DNA from: Paenarthrobacter histidinolovorans
GTDB taxonomy: Bacteria; Actinomycetota; Actinomycetes; Actinomycetales; Micrococcaceae
NCBI RefSeq assembly: GCF_014647595.1
Contig: NZ_BMPM01000001.1
Span: 62,001 to 126,000, forward strand
Direction: 5' to 3'
Length of the DNA: 64,000 nt
In this document: in pieces, positions 16,563 to 27,147 of the stretch
Layout: every line of letters begins with the position of its first letter
Numbering within the stretch: position 1 is the first letter of the stretch
Made by a program: the position numbers and the translations under genes
The notes under the pieces: generated by a model
What the model was told of the DNA's origin: nothing
The model's database searches: none
What the model saw: only the letters and a program-made list of their open reading frames with translations

Positions 16563-19369
16563 TTGACTACTTTCGTTGCAATGGGAATCCAGCAAATTAC
16601 GGCCAGCAGGCCGGCGAGCCCGGCCCACAGGGCTGCGTAGGGGGCCAGGAGCAAACCCAGCCCCAGGGCACCGAGGACACCCAGGGGAAGTGCCACTGTG
16701 CCGACAAGTGCGTTTTCGAAGAACCGGACCTGGCCCAGCATGTCCGGGTTCCAGCCCATGGCCCGCAAGGTACCAAGGTATTCCCGCTTGGCATGGAGCT
16801 CGAACCTGCCGGTGACCAGGGTCAGCAAGAGGCCCACCACGACGCCGAAGACGGCGAGGATCACGCTCGGTAAAGCAATGCTGGCAGCGGCCAGGCCACT
16901 GAGGGCGCTGGCACCCGCCGCGCGGGGGATGTCGATCAGCAGGGCGATCAGGGCACCCACAGCGGCGCCAAACACACCCACTGCGACAGCCAGGGAGATG
17001 GAGTTGAAGCGGTTGGTGGTCAGCTGCCTGTTGGCGAACGTCAGGGGTGAGTCAACGGTGACCAGCCGCTCGTCGTGCTGGGGTTCCTGGTCAATCACCA
17101 CACGGTGCCGCAACTGCTGCGCTGCCAGGAGGGCAGCGGCACTGTAGATGACCAGCATGGTCACTGACACGATGACGGTGGCGATGTTCCAGCTCAGGAG
17201 GCTGAGGATGACGCCTGCAGCGGCCAGGGCCGCAGCGCCTACGGCAAACTCTTCGAGCACCCAGGACCGGATGCGCTTTTGCGTCCAGCCCATGGCCCGG
17301 AGGATGCCTGCCTCGCTTCGGCGCTGTCGGATGTAGCTGACAGTGGACGCTCCGGTGAGGAGCGTGGCACCCAGCAACGTCAGGAACAGCAGCGTGATGT
17401 TGGTTCCGGTCAGGGAGCCGGAGACGGCGTCAGCCGCATTTTGCCGGACCCATGACTGCTGGACGGTGCCCAGCGGAGACTCCTTGCCGGCGTCGTCCTT
17501 GCTGTATCCGGGCACGAAGATGTTGGCGTCTTCACGAGCGGAGCCGGCCACGACAGTGGCTTCCAGACCGAGCTCGCGGATCTGTGCAGCCAGCTTCTCG
17601 ACCTCGGGCTGGGCTGTCTTCCAGTTGCCGGTGGCTGAGGCACGGACCCGCACGGCGTCAATGACGTTGGCGTTGGAGTCGTAGCCACGGGCAGCTGCAA
17701 GGCCGTAGTAATCGGTGATGGCGCCTGCGGACTGGCTGACCAGACCCGTTGCGCTGAGGGAGGGCTTGAGCTCCGAGCCCGCAACGTCTTTGCCTTCGGC
17801 GTCCTTGGTCAGGGTCATGGGCGTTGGGTCGTAACCGCCCAAGGGCAGTTTGTTCACGTCACCGGCCGCAGCCTGGACCGCGGCGGGGTCAAAGGTGCCA
17901 TAGACCATGGGCAGGGGTGCCGCCGGCTTCTTGCCGGTCTCAAGGTCTTCCCGGTACGAGCGCTCGTCCACGGGCTTGCGCTGGGTCTGGTCCACGGCAG
18001 CGCCGAAGGAGGACTTCTCTGGCAAACGGTTGACCGTTACCCAGTCCCCCGGGGTCGCGCTCTTGTCGGAAGCACCGTTGGCGGCTTCGTCGCCGTCCTT
18101 GTACTTCGGGGCGGCGGCGAACGCAGTGCTCCAGGTGGCGGGGTCGTAAAGGCCCTGGCTGAAGGCGGCGGTGCTGCCCAGCAACTGGCTGTGGTCAGTG
18201 GATCCGGGCCACTGCAGCGCGAACGGAGACTTCGAAACGAACGGCAGGTAGTCCTTGTCCAAGGACTTGGTGACGGTTCCTACGTCCTTGACCACGTTCC
18301 CGTTGGAGTCCAGTTCCTCGATCTTCACCGAGTACTTCAGGTCCAGGGACGTGCCCGTGCGAACGATCAAGGGAATGGCCTTCGAATCAGCGGTCAAAAG
18401 TCCGTCCCGTTTGGCCTGCTGGTACTGCGTCATCAGCGGCGCCCAGTACTTGAGCTTCACACCGAGGAAATCCGGTCCCTCTTCAAGCTGGTCCATGGTG
18501 AGGCCCGTGGTGAAGAGGCTTTCGAAGTGGCGGCCGATCGCGCCCGCGTCGCGGGCGTCTGCGGGCGGAGCCTTCTCCAGCGGCGCGAGGAAGTCGCCGG
18601 CCGAACCCAGCAGCGCCCTTTCGGCGGCTGGATCAACGGCGACGACGGACTCTGTCACCTCCGGCGCCATGGGAAGGGCGACGGAGAGATTGAAGAGGTT
18701 GTGCTCGGAGCCGAGAGCGGGCGCCGGGAATTTGATGCCCGTTTCACCGTCGGGGCCGGCAATGCGAACGTTGCTGCCGCCTGCTGCCTGCTGCTGTACC
18801 AGGCGGCCCTTGCCCAAAGTGCCTTCGGCGCTGGTCTTGAAGAGTGTTTGCTCCTTGACGCCGTCCGAGCTCGTGGCCGAAGCGGTCAAGCGGTACTTCT
18901 TGGGAGAATCGGAGAACACCGACTCCGCGGCGGGCCACTTGCTGGAATCCATGGCTGAGGGGTCACCGGCCGTTACGGCTCCGGCGAGTCCTGAGTTGTA
19001 CCCCAGGTAGTCCATCGCGTTCAGGCGCGGAGCTTCAAGGTTCTGGGACACCCGCGAGACCAGGCTGATGGGGGCTGCCACGGCTGTCTGGCCCATGCCC
19101 CGGATTTTCTCCAACTGGTCAAAGCTGATTCCGCCTTGGCCATTGGCGATTTCCGGCTGGATCAGGGAACCACCGTCGTCCTTTTGTGACTGGTCAGGCT
19201 TGGCCTGGACCAGGATGTCGTAGAGTCCCCGCGAGTTCTCGTCCACTGTCCGGTTCAGGGCCGCCTGCGACTGGCTCTGGACGAGGACGGACAAGCACAT
19301 TGCGACGATCAAAATGGCCGCGGTCAGCAGCAGCACACGGCTTCTGATGAACCTTTGGACGGCGTTCAT
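16559..19369 (-). CDS. Large FtsX-like ABC permease
   Basis: A 936-residue membrane protein. It has an N-terminal helix (about 10-30), then a very large extracellular region of roughly 600 residues rich in Asp, Lys and Ser. Three helices follow with SEAGILRAMGWTQKRIRSW as coupling motif, a further helix pair, and a C-terminal FtsX unit with KREYLGTLRAMGWN. Start ATG 19369 is chosen because AGGGAG lies seven bases upstream and a typical MNAVQRFIRSRVLLLTAAIL signal-anchor begins there. The gene precedes its ATPase with an ATGA overlap. The large ectodomain suggests binding of a surface substrate, perhaps a lipoprotein or peptide, but none can be named. Confidence 0.9.
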   Translation of the reverse strand: MNAVQRFIRSRVLLLTAAILIVAMCLSVLVQSQSQAALNRTVDENSRGLYDILVQAKPDQSQKDDGGSLIQPEIANGQGGISFDQLEKIRGMGQTAVAAPISLVSRVSQNLEAPRLNAMDYLGYNSGLAGAVTAGDPSAMDSSKWPAAESVFSDSPKKYRLTASATSSDGVKEQTLFKTSAEGTLGKGRLVQQQAAGGSNVRIAGPDGETGIKFPAPALGSEHNLFNLSVALPMAPEVTESVVAVDPAAERALLGSAGDFLAPLEKAPPADARDAGAIGRHFESLFTTGLTMDQLEEGPDFLGVKLKYWAPLMTQYQQAKRDGLLTADSKAIPLIVRTGTSLDLKYSVKIEELDSNGNVVKDVGTVTKSLDKDYLPFVSKSPFALQWPGSTDHSQLLGSTAAFSQGLYDPATWSTAFAAAPKYKDGDEAANGASDKSATPGDWVTVNRLPEKSSFGAAVDQTQRKPVDERSYREDLETGKKPAAPLPMVYGTFDPAAVQAAAGDVNKLPLGGYDPTPMTLTKDAEGKDVAGSELKPSLSATGLVSQSAGAITDYYGLAAARGYDSNANVIDAVRVRASATGNWKTAQPEVEKLAAQIRELGLEATVVAGSAREDANIFVPGYSKDDAGKESPLGTVQQSWVRQNAADAVSGSLTGTNITLLFLTLLGATLLTGASTVSYIRQRRSEAGILRAMGWTQKRIRSWVLEEFAVGAAALAAAGVILSLLSWNIATVIVSVTMLVIYSAAALLAAQQLRHRVVIDQEPQHDERLVTVDSPLTFANRQLTTNRFNSISLAVAVGVFGAAVGALIALLIDIPRAAGASALSGLAAASIALPSVILAVFGVVVGLLLTLVTGRFELHAKREYLGTLRAMGWNPDMLGQVRFFENALVGTVALPLGVLGALGLGLLLAPYAALWAGLAGLLAVICWIPIATKVVK

Positions 19370-19463
19370 TGGGCTCCCTGAGACCTTGATTGCGGGCGCG
19401 CACACGTGGTCCGGTAATCCTGAAAAGACACAGCGGAATACCGGGCTGGGTGTGCTGAAAGTT

Positions 19464-19523
19464 GTGGCCGGCCTGCTGCCGGGTCCGAATCCCGGACCCA
19501 GCCATTGTAAGCAGACCGGCCAC
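19464..19523. repeat. Two-tier hairpin between serA and the ABC permease
   Basis: An outer stem (GTGGCCGG-C-CTGC with GCAG-A-CCGGCCAC) encloses an inner stem (GGGTCCG with CGGACCC, 19481-19499). The 60-nt structure could be the serA terminator, although no T-run follows, or a structured leader of the downstream ABC operon. Confidence 0.45.
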
Positions 19524-19580
19524 TTCTGCGTGCCAAAGGTGTGTCGCCGGCACGCGGACTTCAGCTGATGTGAATCAGTC

Positions 19581-21176
19581 CTAGTCCTCCAGGTCCACTT
19601 CGCGTACCATGTCTGCACCGATACCGGCCTTGATGGCTTCCAGTACCTGCTGCGGAACAGAGCTGTCGATGGTCAGCAGCGCAAGAACCTGGCCCCCTTC
19701 GGTCTGGCGGGCCACCTGCATGCCGCCGATGTTGATGTTGTTCATGCCGAGAATGTGGCCGATAGTACCGATCACGCCCGGGCGGTCGGCGTATGCCACC
19801 ACCACGAGGTGCTCGCTGATCGGGATCTCCACGTCGTAGCCGTTGACACCAACGAGTTTCTCCACCTGCTTGGGACCCGTCAGCGTACCTGCCACGGAGA
19901 TCTGCGAACCGTCGCTGAGGGCACCGCGGATGGTCAGGACGTTGCGGTAGTCCTCGGCATCCGGAGTCGTGATGAGCCGGGTGTTGATGCCGCGCTGCTC
20001 GGCGATGACCGGCGCGTTGACGTAGGAAACCTGCTCCGTGACAACATCGGCGAACACACCCTTCAGCGCTGCCAGCTCGAGCACCTTGACGTCCAGTGCG
20101 GCGATCTCACCGGCAACTTCGACGTCGATCTGCGTCAAAGAAGCGTGGGTGAGCGCAGTGAAGATCCGGCCCAGCTTTTCGATCAGCGGGATGCCGGGAC
20201 GAACGTCGGGAGCAATGACGCCACCGGCAACATTCACGGCATCGGGCACGAGCTCGCCGGCGAGGGCCAGTCGGACGGACTTGGCGACGGAAACGCCGGC
20301 CTTTTCCTGGGCTTCGTCGGTGGATGCGCCGAGGTGCGGGGTCACAATGACGTTGTCGAGTTCGAAGAACGGCAGGTCGGTGCTGGGCTCCTTGACGAAA
20401 ACGTCAACGCCGGCGCCGGCAATCTGGCCTTCCTTCAACGCGATGAAAAGGGCTTCCTCATCAACCAGGCCACCACGGGCAACGTTGATCACATACGCGG
20501 ATTCCTTCATTTTCCGGAAGGCGTCGGCGCCCAGCATGCCCACCGTTTCCGGCGTCTTGGGCATATGGATGGTGATGAAGTCGGAGTTCTCCAAAAGTTC
20601 ATCGAGGGTGACCAGCTTGACGCCCAGCTGCGCGGCCCGGGCAGAGGTGATGTAGGGGTCGTAGGCGAGGATTTCGGTTTCGAAGCCCTGGAGCCGTGCT
20701 GCCACCAAGGCGCCGATGCGGCCCAAGCCGATGATGCCGATCTTCTTCTCGAAGAGTTCAATGCCGGTGTACTTGGATCGCTTCCATTCGCCGTTCTTCA
20801 GCGCCGAGCTGGCCTGCGGAATGTGGCGGGCGAGGCTGAGGATGTGACCCACAGTGAGTTCAGCGGCCGAGACGATGTTGGACGTCGGTGCGTTGACCAC
20901 CATGACGCCGGCCTGCGTCGCGGACTTGATGTCCACGTTGTCCAGTCCTACTCCGGCACGGGCAATGACCTTGAGGTTCTTCGCTGCGGCGATTGCCTCG
21001 GCGTCCACCTGGGTGGCTGAGCGGACCAGGATGGCATCGACGTCGGCGATGGCAGACAGCAGCTGGGAACGGTCGGCACCGTCGGTCTGGCGGATTTCAA
21101 AATCCGGGCCCAATGCCTCGACTGTTGCGGGCGAAAGTTCCTCAGCGAGGAGGACAACGGGTTTGCTGGCTGACAC
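19581..21176 (-). CDS. serA: D-3-phosphoglycerate dehydrogenase
   Basis: A 531-residue enzyme for the first step of serine synthesis, oxidising 3-phosphoglycerate with NAD. The N-terminal catalytic unit carries the NAD-binding GLGRIGALVAARLQGF, the substrate Arg in VARGGLVDEEALF, and the active His in VTPHLGASTDEAQEKAG. An intervening (ASB) domain and a C-terminal ACT domain (about 455-530, VVAYADRPGVIGTIGHILG) follow. This long form with both extra domains is that of Mycobacterium SerA, which is inhibited by serine. The start is GTG 21176 with AAGGTG upstream. A perfect TGTGA-N6-TCACA palindrome lies about 150 bp upstream. Confidence 0.96.
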   Translation of the reverse strand: MSASKPVVLLAEELSPATVEALGPDFEIRQTDGADRSQLLSAIADVDAILVRSATQVDAEAIAAAKNLKVIARAGVGLDNVDIKSATQAGVMVVNAPTSNIVSAAELTVGHILSLARHIPQASSALKNGEWKRSKYTGIELFEKKIGIIGLGRIGALVAARLQGFETEILAYDPYITSARAAQLGVKLVTLDELLENSDFITIHMPKTPETVGMLGADAFRKMKESAYVINVARGGLVDEEALFIALKEGQIAGAGVDVFVKEPSTDLPFFELDNVIVTPHLGASTDEAQEKAGVSVAKSVRLALAGELVPDAVNVAGGVIAPDVRPGIPLIEKLGRIFTALTHASLTQIDVEVAGEIAALDVKVLELAALKGVFADVVTEQVSYVNAPVIAEQRGINTRLITTPDAEDYRNVLTIRGALSDGSQISVAGTLTGPKQVEKLVGVNGYDVEIPISEHLVVVAYADRPGVIGTIGHILGMNNINIGGMQVARQTEGGQVLALLTIDSSVPQQVLEAIKAGIGADMVREVDLED

Positions 21177-21327
21177 GGGGTGGCACCTTACTTTGGACAA
21201 CTTGGGACAGAACTGGACAAGGAGCGGATGCGTGGCCCGGGGCACGGCGCCGGGACCAGCCCAGAATATCGAATCCGGGCCTTGTTTCCGGTGCCGGCGA
21301 GGGATGTTACGGCCGGACCGGAAGCGA

Positions 21328-21343
21328 TGTGAAGAACTTCACA
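21328..21343. promoter_or_regulatory. CRP/GlxR-like operator upstream of serA
   Basis: TGTGAAGAACTTCACA is a perfect dyad with TGTGA-N6-TCACA form, the consensus of CRP-family regulators including actinobacterial GlxR. It is in the 291-bp gap between ilvC and serA, which holds no other gene. Confidence 0.55.
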
Positions 21344-21390
21344 GCACCACCGGGCATGCAATTCGGTGGAGAAACGGTGCTGGAAACGGC

Positions 21391-21427
21391 GGCGCCCGCC
21401 CGGCTGAATATCGCCGGACGGGCGTCG
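21391..21427 (-). terminator. Probable ilvC terminator hairpin
   Basis: GGCGCCCGCCCGGC pairs with GCCGGACGGGCGTC with few mismatches and an 8-nt loop, 40 bp after the ilvC stop. There is no long T-run. Confidence 0.5.
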
Positions 21428-21467
21428 CTGCTTAGTGCTGGTGCAGGGCTGCTGCCACGCGGGGCAA

Positions 21468-23119
<1,652 letters not shown>

Positions 23120-23121
23120 GC

Positions 23122-25026
23122 CTAGTCCTCCTCTTCCCATTCCGGGGTCATGTTGCGGGCAACCTGGATCTGGTCGTTGCTGACACCCGAGGGCACCATC
23201 GGCCACACCATGGAGTTGGGGCTCACAACGAAGTCGATGACCACCGGGCGGTCATTGATCTCAAGCGCCTTCTGGATGGTGGCGTCGATGTCCTCGTCGC
23301 GCTCACAACGCAAGGCTGCACAACCATAGGCGTCCGCCAGCTTGACGAAGTCCGGAATCCGGACGGTGTCGTGGCCAGTGTTCAAATCGGTGTTCGAGTA
23401 GCGGCCTTCGTAGAACAGGGTCTGCCATTGGCGGACCATGCCCAGCGAGGAGTTGTTGATGATGGCCACCTTGATGGGGATGTTGTTGATGGCGCAGGTA
23501 GCCAGTTCCTGGTTGGTCATCTGGAAGCAGCCGTCTCCGTCAATGGCCCAGACCACTCGGTCCGGCTCACCAACCTTGGCACCCATCGCTGCCGGAACGG
23601 AGTAACCCATGGTTCCTGCACCACCTGAGTTCAGCCAGGCATGGGGGCGCTCGTACTTGATGAACTGGGCGGCCCACATCTGGTGCTGGCCAACGCCTGC
23701 AACATAGATGCCTTCCGGACCCGTGAGTTCACCGATCCGCTTGATGACGCGCTGCGGGGCAGACAGTCCGTCTTCGGGCTCCGTCCAACCCAGCGGGTAG
23801 GTATCGCGCAGGTTGCCCAGGAAGGCCCACCACGCGTCGAGGTCCGGAGCGCCGCTCTGCTCGAACTGGGCCTTCACGGCCTCCGTGAGTTCCGGGATGA
23901 TTTCCTTGACCGAACCGACGATCGGGACGTCGGCTGTACGGTTCTTGGAGATTTCCGCGGGATCGATGTCGGCGTGGATGACCTTCGCAAAGGGCGCGAA
24001 GGTCTTCAGGACACCTGTCACGCGATCATCGAAGCGCGCGCCGAGGGTGATCAACAGATCTGCCTGCTGGAGGGCGGTGACCGCCGAGACCGAACCGTGC
24101 ATGCCGGGCATGCCGACGTGCTGCGGGTGGGAGTCCGGGAACGCTCCACGGGCCATCAGGGTGGTGACCACAGGGGCGCCGGTAGCCAGCGCCAGTTCCA
24201 TCAGTTCGGCAGATGCGTGGCCCTTGACCACACCGCCGCCCACGTAGAGAACAGGCTTGCTGGATGCTGCGATCAGCTTGGCAGCTTCGCGGACCTGCTT
24301 GTTGTGCCCACGGACCACGGGACGGTACCCGGGAAGATCCACCTTCGGTGGCCAGGAGAAGGTCATCTGGCCAACCTGGGCATCCTTGGCGATATCCACC
24401 AGGACAGGACCGGGCCGGCCGGTGGATGCCAGGTGGAAAGCTTCGGCCATGACATGCGGGATGTCGTTGGGGTCGGTCACCAGGAATGAGTGCTTGGTGA
24501 TGGGCATCGTGATTCCCACGATGTCCGCTTCCTGGAAGGCATCGGTACCGATGACTCCGCTGGCGACCTGGCCGGTGATGGCCACCATCGGCACGGAGTC
24601 CATGTGGGCATCCATGATGGCGGTAACGAGGTTGGTGGCACCGGGTCCGGAGGTGGCGATGCAAACGCCAACCCGTCCGGTAACCATGGCGTAGCCTTGC
24701 GCGGCGTGGCCGGCTCCCTGTTCGTGACGGACCAGGATGTGATTCATGCTGGAGGCCATCAAGGGGTCATAGGTGGGCAGGATCGCGCCACCGGGCAAAC
24801 CGAAAATATCGTCCACGCCGAGTTCTTCGAGCGAACGGACAATTGCTTGCGAGCCGGTCATCACCGTCGGGGGTACAACGGTGTTCGGCCCAAGTACAGG
24901 AGAGAGAGGTGCAGCAGCGTCGACGACGACGGCCTCAGCCGTGCGGTCGACCTTTTCCGGAGCTTTGTGGGCTCCAGCGGACTTTGCAGCCATCAGCGAG
25001 GGGCTGATCGGCGATCCTTTGCTCAT
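23122..25026 (-). CDS. ilvB: Acetolactate synthase catalytic (large) subunit
   Basis: A 634-residue ThDP/FAD enzyme condensing pyruvate with pyruvate or 2-oxobutyrate. The catalytic Glu is in [16 protein letters not shown] near residue 130. The FAD region has [10 protein letters not shown], and the ThDP/Mg site is [23 protein letters not shown]. About 70 N-terminal residues precede the conserved core. The ribosome binding site is AAGGAAGAG. An attenuator-like leader lies immediately upstream, and ilvN follows after 2 bp. Confidence 0.97.
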   Translation of the reverse strand: MSKGSPISPSLMAAKSAGAHKAPEKVDRTAEAVVVDAAAPLSPVLGPNTVVPPTVMTGSQAIVRSLEELGVDDIFGLPGGAILPTYDPLMASSMNHILVRHEQGAGHAAQGYAMVTGRVGVCIATSGPGATNLVTAIMDAHMDSVPMVAITGQVASGVIGTDAFQEADIVGITMPITKHSFLVTDPNDIPHVMAEAFHLASTGRPGPVLVDIAKDAQVGQMTFSWPPKVDLPGYRPVVRGHNKQVREAAKLIAASSKPVLYVGGGVVKGHASAELMELALATGAPVVTTLMARGAFPDSHPQHVGMPGMHGSVSAVTALQQADLLITLGARFDDRVTGVLKTFAPFAKVIHADIDPAEISKNRTADVPIVGSVKEIIPELTEAVKAQFEQSGAPDLDAWWAFLGNLRDTYPLGWTEPEDGLSAPQRVIKRIGELTGPEGIYVAGVGQHQMWAAQFIKYERPHAWLNSGGAGTMGYSVPAAMGAKVGEPDRVVWAIDGDGCFQMTNQELATCAINNIPIKVAIINNSSLGMVRQWQTLFYEGRYSNTDLNTGHDTVRIPDFVKLADAYGCAALRCERDEDIDATIQKALEINDRPVVIDFVVSPNSMVWPMVPSGVSNDQIQVARNMTPEWEEED

Positions 25027-25076
25027 CGGACTCTTCCTTAGTGGATCTTCAGTTGATGTGTCTTGCTTCGGGGAAT

Positions 25077-25114
25077 AAAAAAACCCCTCAGCCTTGCGGC
25101 TCTTCGAGGGGTTT
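25077..25114 (-). terminator. Attenuator terminator in the ilvB leader
   Basis: On the minus strand AAACCCCTC and GAGGGGTTT pair with an inner GCC/GGC, followed by seven T residues. It stands between the Val-rich leader peptide and ilvB, 50 bp before the ilvB start, so it can abort ilvB transcription. Confidence 0.85.
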
Positions 25115-25141
25115 GCGCGTGACGGTTCGTTACCAGTCGGG

Positions 25142-25195
25142 CTAAGCCACGCGCTTGGTAAGGACGACGACGCCGACGGTAACGAATGTGATCAT
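25142..25195 (-). CDS. ilvBNC leader peptide (17 residues, Val-rich)
   Basis: The minus strand encodes [17 protein letters not shown] and a TAG stop. Six of 17 residues are valine, including three in a row, with one Ile and one Leu: the amino acids made by the operon. Regions inside and after the peptide can pair in two mutually exclusive ways: TTCGTTACC (25178-25186) with GGTAACGAA (25126-25134), and GCGCGTG (25148-25154) with CACGCGC (25115-25121). A terminator follows. This is the layout of translation-dependent attenuation known for ilvB in Corynebacterium. GAGG lies about 13 bases upstream of the ATG, so translation may be near-leaderless. Confidence 0.8.
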   Translation of the reverse strand: MITFVTVGVVVLTKRVA

Positions 25196-25215
25196 GCGTT
25201 CAGTGTTCCCTCAAA

Positions 25216-25252
25216 GTGAGATACGTGTCAATTGACCACTATCGTATCTCAC
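25216..25252. promoter_or_regulatory. 10-17-10 perfect inverted repeat at the ilvB promoter
   Basis: GTGAGATACG and CGTATCTCAC flank a 17-bp spacer. On the minus strand the spacer ends in TTGACA (25226-25231), a consensus -35 box, so one arm fills the -35/-10 spacer. The layout suits an operator for a dimeric repressor or activator. A similar AGTGAGACGAT lies before leuB. Confidence 0.55.
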
Positions 25253-25319
25253 TATTTGGACAGCGATGTCCGCCTGCCGGACTCCACTCCGAGGTCGGAG
25301 CGGAGCCGTGGACAGGAAA

Positions 25320-27038
25320 TTATCCGCAGTAGGCTCCCGTGGAAGCACTGTGGACCAGTTTGGCGTACTTGGCGAGGACACCCTTGGTGAACTTGGCGGG
25401 AAGCGGCTGCCAGCCCTCCTTGCGGGCTTCGAGCTCCGCTTCATCGACCAGGAGGTCGAAGGAGCGGGCAGCGATGTCGACGCGGATGCGGTCGCCGTCC
25501 TGCACGAAGGCGATCGGACCGCCGTCGACGGCTTCAGGCGCAACGTGGCCGATGCACAAGCCGGTGGTTCCTCCCGAGAAGCGGCCGTCGGTCAGCAACA
25601 GCACATCCTTGCCGAGGCCGGCACCCTTGATGGCGCCGGTAATGGCAAGCATTTCGCGCATGCCGGGGCCGCCCTTGGGGCCTTCGTAACGGATAACCAC
25701 GACGTCGCCCTTGTGGATCTCGCCGTTGTCCAAAGCGTTGAGGGCACCTTGTTCGCGCTCGAACACGCGGGCCGTTCCTTCAAAGACGTCAGCGTCGAAG
25801 CCGGCGCTCTTGACCACGGCGCCCTCCGGAGCCATGGTGCCGTGAAGGATGGTGATGCCGCCGGTCTTGTGGATCGGGTTGTCCAGGGCGCGGAGGATCT
25901 TGCCATCAAGGTCCGGCGGGTTAATCGAGGCGAGGTTTTCGGCGAGGGTCTTGCCGGTAACGGTGAGGCAGTCGCCGTGCAGCAGACCGGCGTCGAGCAG
26001 TGCCTTCATGATGACCGGCACGCCACCGATCTTGTCCACGTCGGTCATGACGTAGCGGCCGAAGGGCTTGAGGTCACCCAGGTGCGGGATTTTGTCGCCG
26101 ATGCGGTTGAAGTCATCCAGCGTCAGCTCGACTTCGGCTTCGCGGGCGATGGCGAGCAAGTGCAACACGGCGTTGGTGGACCCGCCGAAAGCCATGGTGA
26201 CGGCGATGGCATTCTCGAACGCCTTCTTGGTCATGATGTCGCGGGCGGTGATGCCCAGGCGCAGGAGGTTGACCACAGCTTCGCCGGACTTGCGCGCAAA
26301 GTCATCACGACGGCGGTCTGCCGACGGCGGTGCCGCCGACCCCGGCAGGGACATGCCAAGGGCCTCCCCGATGCACGCCATGGTGTTGGCCGTGTACATG
26401 CCGCCGCAGGCACCCTCGCCGGGACAAATGGCTTTTTCGATGCGGGTGAGGTCTTCCATGCTCATCTTGCCGGCGGCGCAGGCACCCACCGCTTCGAAGG
26501 CGTCGATGAGAGTGACTTCCTTCTCCGAACCGTCTTCGAGTTTGACCCAGCCGGGCATGATCGAGCCGGCGTAGAGGAACACCGAGGCCAGGTCCAGGCG
26601 GGCTGCTGCCATGAGCATCCCGGGAAGGGACTTGTCACAGCCGGCCAGCAAAACCGAACCATCGATACGCTCGGCCTGCATCACGGTTTCCACGGAGTCG
26701 GCAATGACTTCACGGGAGACGAGCGAGAAGTGCATGCCCTCGTGGCCCATGGAAATGCCATCTGAAACGGAGATCGTGCCAAATTGCATCGGGAAGCCAC
26801 CGCCGGCATGGACGCCTTCCTTGGCGCCCTGCGCGAGCCGGTTAAGGGAGAGGTTGCAGGGGGTAATTTCGTTCCACGAGCTCGCGACACCAATCTGGGG
26901 TTTGGCAAAGTCGTCATCGCCCATGCCGACCGCGCGGAACATGCCACGGGCAGGAGCGGCATGGATGCCATCGGTGACCACCCGGCTGCGGGGTTTGATG
27001 TCCGGCGTGTTGTCTGTAGCAATGTTGGTGTCGGTCAT
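25320..27038 (-). CDS. ilvD: Dihydroxy-acid dehydratase
   Basis: A 572-residue iron-sulfur enzyme that dehydrates dihydroxy acids to the 2-oxo precursors of Val and Ile. The cluster cysteines lie in [12 protein letters not shown] (near residue 135) and [16 protein letters not shown] (near residue 205), with the first in [10 protein letters not shown]. The C-terminal [19 protein letters not shown] is conserved. The start is ATG 27038; an in-frame TTG two codons earlier is less likely. There is no good ribosome binding site, but the 5' region can fold. It is transcribed toward the ilvB promoter region and is separated from it by a small hairpin at 25282-25305. Confidence 0.96.
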   Translation of the reverse strand: MTDTNIATDNTPDIKPRSRVVTDGIHAAPARGMFRAVGMGDDDFAKPQIGVASSWNEITPCNLSLNRLAQGAKEGVHAGGGFPMQFGTISVSDGISMGHEGMHFSLVSREVIADSVETVMQAERIDGSVLLAGCDKSLPGMLMAAARLDLASVFLYAGSIMPGWVKLEDGSEKEVTLIDAFEAVGACAAGKMSMEDLTRIEKAICPGEGACGGMYTANTMACIGEALGMSLPGSAAPPSADRRRDDFARKSGEAVVNLLRLGITARDIMTKKAFENAIAVTMAFGGSTNAVLHLLAIAREAEVELTLDDFNRIGDKIPHLGDLKPFGRYVMTDVDKIGGVPVIMKALLDAGLLHGDCLTVTGKTLAENLASINPPDLDGKILRALDNPIHKTGGITILHGTMAPEGAVVKSAGFDADVFEGTARVFEREQGALNALDNGEIHKGDVVVIRYEGPKGGPGMREMLAITGAIKGAGLGKDVLLLTDGRFSGGTTGLCIGHVAPEAVDGGPIAFVQDGDRIRVDIAARSFDLLVDEAELEARKEGWQPLPAKFTKGVLAKYAKLVHSASTGAYCG

Positions 27039-27059
27039 GACCAAAGTCTATGTGTACCT

Positions 27060-27127
27060 GGTGGCGGCTGGGCTTGTTCCCCGCCGGGTTAAGCCCGAAC
27101 CGGCAAATATTGCGCCAACCCGCCACC
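27060..27127 (-). promoter_or_regulatory. Foldable ilvD 5' leader
   Basis: GGTGGCGG (27060-27067) pairs with CCGCCACC (27120-27127) and encloses GGGCTT/AAGCCC (27070-27096). This two-level structure occupies most of the gap between the LysR gene and ilvD and may modulate ilvD or end the LysR transcript. Confidence 0.35.
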
Positions 27128-27147
27128 TGTGAGGTCCACCCGCAGGG

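Noticed and set aside
19370..19618. N-terminal extension of the large FtsX permease
   Set aside because: The signal-anchor begins at ATG 19369 with a good ribosome binding site; the upstream part overlaps the end of serA and the hairpin.
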